A stretch of 64,000 nt of DNA from Acidimangrovimonas pyrenivorans (GTDB taxonomy: Bacteria; Pseudomonadota; Alphaproteobacteria; Rhodobacterales; Rhodobacteraceae): positions 180,844 to 244,843 of the forward strand of contig NZ_JBHRSK010000017.1 in NCBI RefSeq assembly GCF_042643245.1. Reading direction: 5' to 3'. The notes under the pieces were generated by a model. It was not told the DNA's origin, made no database searches, and saw only the letters and a list, made by a program, of their open reading frames with translations. A program made the translations under genes and the position numbers. Positions 57,936 through 64,000 of this stretch are shown piece by piece; position 1 is the stretch's first letter; the number at the start of each line of letters is the position of its first letter.

Positions 57936-59888
57936 ATGCCTCTGCTGACCGTTAAGACCGAAGGCGGCATCGCCGTCGTCACCCTCGACAACCCGCCGGT
58001 GAACGCGCTTTCGCATGGCGTTCGCCAGGGGCTGTGGGACATGGTCGAGCGGCTCGATGCCGATCCGGAGGTCCGGGCGGTGGTGCTGACCTGCGCCGGC
58101 CGCACCTTCATCGCCGGCGCCGACGTGCGCGAATTCGGCAAGCCGCCGGAGCCGCCGCACCTGCCCGACCTCGTTGCCCGGATCGAGGCGGCGGAAAAAC
58201 CGTGGGTCGCCGCGATCCACGGCTCGGCGCTGGGCGGCGGCTTCGAGATCGCGCTGGGCTGCCGTTTCCGCGTCGCGCTGGAAGGCGCTTCGGTGGGTTT
58301 GCCCGAGGTCAACCTCGGCATCATCCCCGGTGCCTCCGGCACGGTGCGGACGCCGCGCCTCGCCGGGGTCGAGGCGGCGGTCCAATTGGTGGCGTCCGGC
58401 AAGCCGGTGACGGCGGCCAAGGGGCTGGAGATGGGGCTGCTCGACGCGGTGCTGTCGGGCGACCTGACGGCCGAGGCCACCGTCTTCGCATGCACCGCGC
58501 TGAAGACTCCGCTGCCTGCGGCGGTCTCGGCCCGGCCGGTCGCGCCGATGTCCGACGCCTTCTGGGCCGAGGCCCGCAAGGTCGCCGCCAAGCCCGGCCA
58601 CCAGGCGCCGCTGCGGGCGCTCGACTGCCTGCGCGCGGCCTCGGAACGGCCGTTCGAAGAGGCGATGGCGCAGGAGCGCGCGACCTTCCTCGAGCTGCGC
58701 GGCTCGGAAGAGGCGGCGGCGCTGCGCCATGTCTTCTTCGCCGAACGCGCCGCCCCGCGCCCCGCCGCGCTGGCCGGGGTGGAGCCGCGCCCGGTGGCGA
58801 AAGCCGGTGTCATCGGCGGCGGCACCATGGGCGCCGGCATCGCCGCCGCCTGCCGCGCTGCCGGCCTGCCGGTGGTGCTGATCGAGCGCGACGGCGAAGC
58901 CGTGGCGCGCGGGCTGGCCAATATCGACCGGGTCTTCGCCGGCGCCGTCAAGCGCGGCAAGTTGACCGAGGCCGGGCGGGCCGAGAAGATGGCGGGCGTC
59001 ACCGGCACCACCGATTACGCTCAACTGGCCGACTGCGACCTGGTGATCGAGGCGGTGTTCGAGGAGATCGGCGTCAAGCGCGCGGTCTTCGCCCAGCTGG
59101 CCGCGCATTGCCGCCCCGACGCGGTGCTGGCGACCAACACCTCCTATCTCGACCCCCGTGCCATCGCCGAGGAACTGCCGCACCCGGAACGCTTCATCGG
59201 CCTGCATTTCTTCAGCCCGGCCCATATCATGAAGCTGCTCGAGATCGTGCCGACGTCGGACACCGCGCCCGAGGTGCTGGCGACGGCCTTCGCGCTGGCC
59301 AAGCGGCTCGGCAAGATGCCGGTGCGGGCGGGCATCTGCGAGGGCTTCATCGGCAATCGCATCCTTAGACGCTACCGTGCCGAGGCCGAGGCGCTGGTCG
59401 CCTCCGGTGTCGCGATCGCCGAGATCGACGCGGCGATGCGCGGCTTCGGCCTCAAGATGGGCCCGTTCGAGGCGCAGGATCTGGGCGGGCTCGACATCGC
59501 CTTCCTGCAGCGCGAGGGCGCGCGGGCGGCGGGGCAGGAGGTGCCCGAGACGCTGGGCGACATCCTCGTCCGCGCCAGCCGCAAGGGCCAGAAGACCGGC
59601 GGCGGCTGGTATGACTACGTCGAGGGCGACCGCAAACCTCGGGTTTCGCCGCAGGTGGCGGAGCTGCTGGCCGGCCGCATCGCTGCGGCGCGCGAGATGG
59701 CGCGCGAGGAGATCGCCGAGCAGCTGGTCGGCGCGATGGCGGCCGAAGGTCAGGCGATCCTGGACGAGGGCATCGCCGACGGCCCGGCCGAGATCGACCT
59801 GGTCGAAATCCACGGCTACGGCTTCCCGCGCTGGAAGGGCGGGCCGATGCATCACGCGGCGCGGGCCGCGGCGTTGCGCGCCGCCTGA
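57936..59888 (+). CDS. FadB/FadJ-like enoyl-CoA hydratase / 3-hydroxyacyl-CoA dehydrogenase fusion
   Basis: 650 residues. The N-terminal crotonase domain (about 1-190) has AGRTFIAGADVREF and GSALGGGFEIALGC. The 3-hydroxyacyl-CoA dehydrogenase NAD domain (about 288-465) has KAGVIGGGTMGAGIA, then the C-terminal helical domains with GFIGNRILRRYRAEAEALV. It can carry out both the PaaF (hydration) and PaaH (NAD-dependent oxidation) steps, which otherwise have no gene in this window. Shorter than E. coli FadB (about 730). It is co-transcribed with the liv importer. Beta-oxidation of phenylalkanoates is an alternative role. Confidence 0.9.
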   Translation: MPLLTVKTEGGIAVVTLDNPPVNALSHGVRQGLWDMVERLDADPEVRAVVLTCAGRTFIAGADVREFGKPPEPPHLPDLVARIEAAEKPWVAAIHGSALGGGFEIALGCRFRVALEGASVGLPEVNLGIIPGASGTVRTPRLAGVEAAVQLVASGKPVTAAKGLEMGLLDAVLSGDLTAEATVFACTALKTPLPAAVSARPVAPMSDAFWAEARKVAAKPGHQAPLRALDCLRAASERPFEEAMAQERATFLELRGSEEAAALRHVFFAERAAPRPAALAGVEPRPVAKAGVIGGGTMGAGIAAACRAAGLPVVLIERDGEAVARGLANIDRVFAGAVKRGKLTEAGRAEKMAGVTGTTDYAQLADCDLVIEAVFEEIGVKRAVFAQLAAHCRPDAVLATNTSYLDPRAIAEELPHPERFIGLHFFSPAHIMKLLEIVPTSDTAPEVLATAFALAKRLGKMPVRAGICEGFIGNRILRRYRAEAEALVASGVAIAEIDAAMRGFGLKMGPFEAQDLGGLDIAFLQREGARAAGQEVPETLGDILVRASRKGQKTGGGWYDYVEGDRKPRVSPQVAELLAGRIAAAREMAREEIAEQLVGAMAAEGQAILDEGIADGPAEIDLVEIHGYGFPRWKGGPMHHAARAAALRAA

Positions 59889-59892
59889 TCCG

Positions 59893-60588
59893 TCAGCCCG
59901 CCAGCTGCGCGGCCAGCTCGGCGGCGGCGGCGGGCACGGCGGCGACCGCCCTGTCGATGTCGAGCCCGTCCAGCGCCACCACGCCGAGCGAGCATTCCAG
60001 TGTCGGGTAGGCCTCGCGCGACAGCGGCACCGGGCTCGAGACCCCGACCGCGCCGGCCTGCAACTCGCCGCGCGTCAGGCTGTAGCCATCGGCGCGGGCG
60101 CGGCGCACCGGCTCGGGATCGTCGTCCTGCGGCGGCCGGCCGGCGAGGATGGCGATGCCGGCGGCGCCGCGGCTCAGCGGGTGGCGGGTGCCGACCCGGT
60201 AATGGATGTTGAGGAAGGTGTCGCGCGGCTCGGCCGTGAGCACCGCGACGCCGTCTTCGCCCTGGGCCACCGACAGGAAGGCCGTCGCCCCGGCGCGCTC
60301 GGCCAAGGCCTCGACCACCGGCCGGGCCAGCGCCCGCAGGTTGCCCTCGGCCCGCGCGCCCAGCAGCAGCGCGCCGCTGCCCAGCACGATCCGCCCGCCG
60401 GCCAGCCGGTGCACCATGCCATGATCGGCCAGCGTGTTGACGATGCGATAGGCGATGGCGCGGTGGACGCCCAGCCGCTCGGCCAGCGCGGCGATCTTCA
60501 GCCCGTCCGCGCTCTCCGCCAGAAGTCGCAGCACGGTCAGCCCGCGGTCGAGCGTCTGAAGCCGTCCCTGTTCCATTCCGTTTCCCAT
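59893..60588 (-). CDS. IclR-family transcriptional regulator
   Basis: 231 residues from the ATG at 60588; the ATG at 60576 is an alternative. The N-terminal wHTH (LKIAALAERLGVHRAIAYRIVNTLADHGMVHR, about 32-63) is followed by the IclR effector domain. Its effector-domain loops are short compared with the usual 250-270 residues. It is divergent from the P450 gene and convergent with the FadB-like gene (four-base gap). It probably controls the P450 and hydrolase genes, with an aromatic or similar small acid as effector (inference). Confidence 0.88.
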   Translation of the reverse strand: MGNGMEQGRLQTLDRGLTVLRLLAESADGLKIAALAERLGVHRAIAYRIVNTLADHGMVHRLAGGRIVLGSGALLLGARAEGNLRALARPVVEALAERAGATAFLSVAQGEDGVAVLTAEPRDTFLNIHYRVGTRHPLSRGAAGIAILAGRPPQDDDPEPVRRARADGYSLTRGELQAGAVGVSSPVPLSREAYPTLECSLGVVALDGLDIDRAVAAVPAAAAELAAQLAG

Positions 60589-60646
60589 CCCGCCCGTTTC
60601 CCCTCCGATCGCGCCGCGCCGAATTGACTCGGGGCGGTTGTCACCA

Positions 60647-60659
60647 TTATTGTCAATAA
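60647..60659. promoter_or_regulatory. Candidate IclR operator in the P450 promoter region
   Basis: TTATTG-T-CAATAA is a perfect 6-bp-arm palindrome inside an AT-rich segment (60625-60695) between the IclR and P450 genes. TTGTCA occurs twice (60639, 60650) as a direct repeat. No confident -10 was assigned. Confidence 0.45.
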
Positions 60660-60708
60660 AAGTAACGTAGTGTGCGATAATAGTAAATACTTGCTTGGGA
60701 GGAGCACC

Positions 60709-62997
60709 ATGGCGGAGGCCGCAGAATTCACCTCTCCGGGCGGCTGCCCGGTTTCGCCGCAGGCGGCGGCTTTCGACGCGTTCGAGGGGCCCTATCAGGT
60801 CGATCCGGCCGACGCCCTGCGCTGGTCGCGCGATCAGGAGCCGGTCTTCTACAGTCCCAAGCTGGGATACTGGGTGGTGAGCCGCTACGACGACATCAAG
60901 GCGGTGTTCCGCGACAATATCCTGTTCTCGCCCTGTAACGCGCTGGAGAAGGTCACCCCCTTCAGCGACGAGGCGATGGCGGTGCTGAAATCCTACGATT
61001 ATGCCATGAACCGGACCATGGTGAACGAGGACGAGCCCGCCCATATGGAGCGGCGCCGGGCGCTGATGGAGCATTTCATCCCGGCAAACCTCGAGCCGCG
61101 GCAGGAGATGGTCCGGCGGCTGACGCGGGAGAAGATGGACGCCTTCATCGATGACGGCCGCGCCGACCTCGTCGCCCGGATGCTCTACGAGGTGCCGTTG
61201 ACCGTGGCGCTGGAATTCCTCGGCGTGCCGCCCGACGACCAGGAAACGCTCAAGCGGTTCTCGGTCGCCCATACCGTCAACACCTGGGGCCGGCCGACGC
61301 CGGAGCAGCAGGTCGAGGTCGCCCATTCGGTCGGCAAGTTCTGGCGCTATGCCGGCGAGGTGCTCGACAAGATGCGGGCCGAGCCGGACGGGCCGGGCTG
61401 GATGCATTACGCCATCCGCCGCAATGCCGAGATCCCGGAGGTCGTCACCGACAGCTACCTGCATTCGATGATGATGGCGATCATCGTCGCCGCGCATGAG
61501 ACGACGGCGCTGGCCTCGACCAACATGTTCAAGCTGCTCTTGACCCATCGCGACGCCTGGGCCGACATCTGCGCCGACCCGTCGCTGATCCCGAACGCGG
61601 TCGAGGAAAGCCTGCGCTATGCCGGTTCGATCGTCGCCTGGCGGCGGCAGACCACGGCGCCGGCGACGGTCGGCGGGGTCGACCTGCCGGAAGGCGCCAA
61701 GCTGATGATCGTCATGGCCTCGGCCAATCGCGACACGCGCCAGTTCGAGAATGCCGACAGCTTCGACATCTACCGCGACAGCGCCATCGACCATCTCAGC
61801 TTCGGCTATGGCAGCCATCAATGCATGGGCAAGAACATCGCCCGGATGGAGATGCGGATCTTCCTCGAGGAGATGTCCCGCCGGCTGCCGCACCTGCGCC
61901 TGTCCGAGCAGGAATTCAGCTACCTGCCCAACACCTCGTTCCGCGGCCCCGAGGCGCTGTGGGTCGAGTGGGACCCGAGCCGGAACCCCGAGCGCGCCGC
62001 CCCGGCATTGCGCGACCGCCAGCTGCATTTCCCGGTCGGCGCGCCGCAGCGCAAGGATATCGCCCGGCCGGTCCGGGTGGCGGCGCTGCGGCAGGAGGCC
62101 GAGGGCGTGCTGGGGGTGACGCTGGAGGACACGCGCGGCCGGCCCTTGCCCGACTGGAGCGCCGGGGCGCATGTCGAGCTCTGCCTCGACGGCTACGAGC
62201 GCAAGTATTCGCTCTGCGGTCGGGACGGGCGTTACGAGGTGGCGATCCTGCGCGAGGAGGCCGGCCGCGGCGGCTCGCGCCATTTCCACGAGGCCCTGCG
62301 CGAAGGGGCGGAGCTGAAGCTGCGCGGCCCGAGCAACCTGTTCAAGCTCGACGAGACCGCGCCGCATCACGTGCTGGTCGCCGGCGGCATCGGCATCACC
62401 CCGATCCTGGCCATGGCCGACCGGCTCAAGGCCCTGGGCAAGCCTTACGAGCTGCACTATGCCGGCCGGTCGCGGGCCAGCATGGCCTTTCTCGACCGGC
62501 TGCAGGCGGATCACGGCGCGGCACTGCGGCTCTATCCCAAGTCCGAGGGCGCGCGCGCCGACCTCGCCGCCATCGTCGATGCGTTGCCGGAGGGGGCCCG
62601 GCTCCATGTCTGCGGCCCGGAGCGGATGATCTCGGCGCTGGAGGACCGCACCCGGCACCTGCCCGAGGGCACGCTGCGCTTCGAGCATTTCGCCGCCGAC
62701 GCCCCGGCGCTCGACCCGGCCGTCGAACGGCCCTTCGAGGTCGAACTGGCCGATTCCGGCTTCTCGGTCGCGGTGCCGGCGGACACGACTTTGTTGGAGG
62801 CGCTGCGCGTCGCCGGCGTGGATCTGCCCAGCGATTGCTGCGAAGGTCTCTGTGGCAGCTGCGAGGTCTCGGTGCTCGACGGCGCGGTCGACCACCGCGA
62901 CAAGGTGCTGACCCGGGCCGAACGCGCCGCCAACCGCCGGATGATGGCCTGCTGCTCGCGGGCCCGCGACGGCAAGCGGCTGCGGCTGGCCCTGTAG
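60709..62997 (+). CDS. Self-sufficient cytochrome P450 fused to FMN/Fe-S reductase (CYP116B type)
   Basis: 762 residues. The P450 domain (about 1-425) has the I-helix oxygen motif AAHETT (261-266), E300-x-x-R303, and the heme-thiolate loop FGYGSHQCMGKN with C372. After a linker come an FMN/NADH reductase module (about 452-665: RKYSLCG, GGIGITPIL) and a C-terminal [2Fe-2S] domain with C710, C715, C718 and C748. This is the P450-PFOR layout of P450RhF/CYP116B enzymes, which hydroxylate or dealkylate aromatic and other small substrates using NADPH or NADH without separate partners. GGGAGGAG precedes the ATG. The native substrate is unknown. Confidence 0.95.
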   Translation: MAEAAEFTSPGGCPVSPQAAAFDAFEGPYQVDPADALRWSRDQEPVFYSPKLGYWVVSRYDDIKAVFRDNILFSPCNALEKVTPFSDEAMAVLKSYDYAMNRTMVNEDEPAHMERRRALMEHFIPANLEPRQEMVRRLTREKMDAFIDDGRADLVARMLYEVPLTVALEFLGVPPDDQETLKRFSVAHTVNTWGRPTPEQQVEVAHSVGKFWRYAGEVLDKMRAEPDGPGWMHYAIRRNAEIPEVVTDSYLHSMMMAIIVAAHETTALASTNMFKLLLTHRDAWADICADPSLIPNAVEESLRYAGSIVAWRRQTTAPATVGGVDLPEGAKLMIVMASANRDTRQFENADSFDIYRDSAIDHLSFGYGSHQCMGKNIARMEMRIFLEEMSRRLPHLRLSEQEFSYLPNTSFRGPEALWVEWDPSRNPERAAPALRDRQLHFPVGAPQRKDIARPVRVAALRQEAEGVLGVTLEDTRGRPLPDWSAGAHVELCLDGYERKYSLCGRDGRYEVAILREEAGRGGSRHFHEALREGAELKLRGPSNLFKLDETAPHHVLVAGGIGITPILAMADRLKALGKPYELHYAGRSRASMAFLDRLQADHGAALRLYPKSEGARADLAAIVDALPEGARLHVCGPERMISALEDRTRHLPEGTLRFEHFAADAPALDPAVERPFEVELADSGFSVAVPADTTLLEALRVAGVDLPSDCCEGLCGSCEVSVLDGAVDHRDKVLTRAERAANRRMMACCSRARDGKRLRLAL

Positions 62998-63077
62998 TGG
63001 AGGGGCTGCTCACCAGCCGCGGGGAGGCGGCTGGCCAGTGGCGTAACCAACGGCGCGACAGCGCGAAGGGAGGAAAG

Positions 63078-63917
63078 ATGACCAGGATTACGACGATGAC
63101 GGTCGGCGACCTCGAGGTCACCGTGCTTCAGGATGGCGCGACCGAGTTCACCCCGGACCTGTTCCTCAACACCAGCGAGGACGAGATCGACAGCCTGCTC
63201 CGGCAGGCGGGCGAAGAGAAGATCCGGACCAATTTCAACGCTTTCCTTATACGCGGCAAGGATGGCGTGACCCTGGTCGATGCCGGCGTGCGCGACCTGT
63301 TCGGCCCCGCGGCGGGGCAATTGCCCGAGGCGCTGGCCGAGGCCGGGGTGGCGCCCGAGGAGGTGACGCGCCTCGTCGCCACGCACCTCCATCCCGACCA
63401 TGTCGCCGGCATGGTCACCGCCGAGGGCGCCGCCGCCTTTCCCAATGCCGAACTGGCGTTGCAGGCGGCCGAGCAGGCCTTCTGGGGCGATGCCGCCCGC
63501 TTCGCCGGCATGGGCGAGCCGATGGAGGGCTGGCAGCAGCTCGCCGCCGCGGTGCTGGCCGCCTATGGCGACCGGCTGGTGCTGCTCGAAGGCGCCGAGG
63601 ACGAGGCGGCGGCGCCGGGGCTGACCGCGATCCCGCTGCCGGGCCACACGCCGGGACACATGGGGCTGCGGATCTCGGATGGCGACGACCAGCTGGTGAT
63701 CGCCGGCGACATCGTCCACGCCCAGACCCTGCAGATCCCCAATCCCGAGATTGGCGTCGGCTTCGATATCGACCCGGCGGCGGCCGCCGCGGCGCGCAAG
63801 CGCATGCTGGCGATGCTGGCCGGCGACGACCTGCTGTTCACCGGCGGCCACGTGCTCGGGCCGGACAAGTTCATCCGCGTGGTGGCCGACGGCAGCGGCT
63901 ATGGCGTGGCCGGGTAA
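63078..63917 (+). CDS. Metallo-beta-lactamase-fold hydrolase
   Basis: 279 residues. The zinc-binding HxHxDH motif is HLHPDH (about residues 99-104), with a further His in GHTPGHMG (about 193-200), Asp in IAGDIVH and a last His in GGHVLG. Members include lactonases, thiol-ester hydrolases and quorum-quenching enzymes. GGGAGGA precedes the ATG at 63078. It is 80 bases downstream of the P450 and co-directional, so it may act on the P450 product, for example a lactone or ester (inference). The last 83 bases of the window hold no gene. Confidence 0.88.
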   Translation: MTRITTMTVGDLEVTVLQDGATEFTPDLFLNTSEDEIDSLLRQAGEEKIRTNFNAFLIRGKDGVTLVDAGVRDLFGPAAGQLPEALAEAGVAPEEVTRLVATHLHPDHVAGMVTAEGAAAFPNAELALQAAEQAFWGDAARFAGMGEPMEGWQQLAAAVLAAYGDRLVLLEGAEDEAAAPGLTAIPLPGHTPGHMGLRISDGDDQLVIAGDIVHAQTLQIPNPEIGVGFDIDPAAAAAARKRMLAMLAGDDLLFTGGHVLGPDKFIRVVADGSGYGVAG

Positions 63918-64000
63918 TCCCGGCCTGAGGCCTGCAGCGGCGCCGCGCGGTTGATCCGGGCGGTTGATCGTGGTGTGTCGCTGCGGGTGTCACTTGTCGG

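Noticed and set aside
59893..62895. Minus-strand 1000-residue frame containing the IclR gene
   Set aside because: Only the last 230 residues are real. The rest is antisense to the P450 gene and lacks any domain.

Overview
The window is GC-rich DNA of about 68% GC with dense, mostly operonic gene packing. It looks chromosomal and alphaproteobacterial, most likely Rhodobacterales. The basis is codon usage, an NDUFS4-type complex I subunit gene, a phenylacetate cluster of mixed PaaX/PaaR type and many Rhodobacterales-like small genes. No identity search was possible, so the taxonomy is inference.

Region 1 (270-13.9 kb) is a salvage and uptake cluster for a 5-substituted ribose. It holds a class II aldolase/short-chain dehydrogenase fusion, a SorC-family regulator, methylthioribose kinase (mtnK) and methylthioribose-1-phosphate isomerase (mtnA) with overlapping reading frames. 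It also holds a ribose-type ABC importer, an RbsD/FucU-type mutarotase, a two-subunit transketolase-like enzyme and a RuBisCO-like protein. Two promoter regions in this block carry the same 18-bp palindrome, TGTCA-N8-TGACA, which I propose as the SorC operator. This is the most interesting system in the window: MtnK and MtnA feed either a RuBisCO-like isomerase plus split transketolase, or an aldolase 'DHAP shunt', with a dedicated importer.

Region 2 (13.9-26.5 kb) is mixed. It contains a GcvA-like LysR regulator, a Rieske oxygenase with a small downstream partner, and a YegP-like protein. It then has an oxidative-stress set (OxyR lacking its resolving cysteine, a Prx6-type peroxiredoxin, Dps), an AT-richer orphan gene and uvrB. 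An ArsR-permease-thioredoxin module with a perfect 18-bp palindromic operator follows, then an NDUFS4-like subunit, an exported protein, a GNAT acetyltransferase and tRNA-Arg(UCU).

Region 3 (26.5-35 kb) looks accessory. It has a two-domain glycan-related protein, a CelD-like acetyltransferase, a NodZ/fucosyltransferase-like protein, a P1B-5 metal ATPase with a C-terminal hemerythrin domain and an orphan primase-polymerase. Region 4 (35-41 kb) is a TetR-controlled envelope operon: a LolA-like periplasmic protein, two FtsX-type permeases, a LolD-like ATPase and an outer-membrane barrel.

Region 5 (41-60 kb) is an aerobic phenylacetate catabolon: paaX, paaJ, paaABCDE, an extra PaaA/C-like gene, paaZ, and divergently paaG, paaK and a TetR (PaaR-like) gene. 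It is followed by a liv-type ABC importer and a FadB-like fusion that can supply the PaaF and PaaH steps. The near-identical operator ACCGACCGGTCGGT sits in both paa promoter regions. Region 6 (60-64 kb) is an IclR regulator divergent from a self-sufficient CYP116B-type P450, followed by a metallo-beta-lactamase-fold hydrolase.
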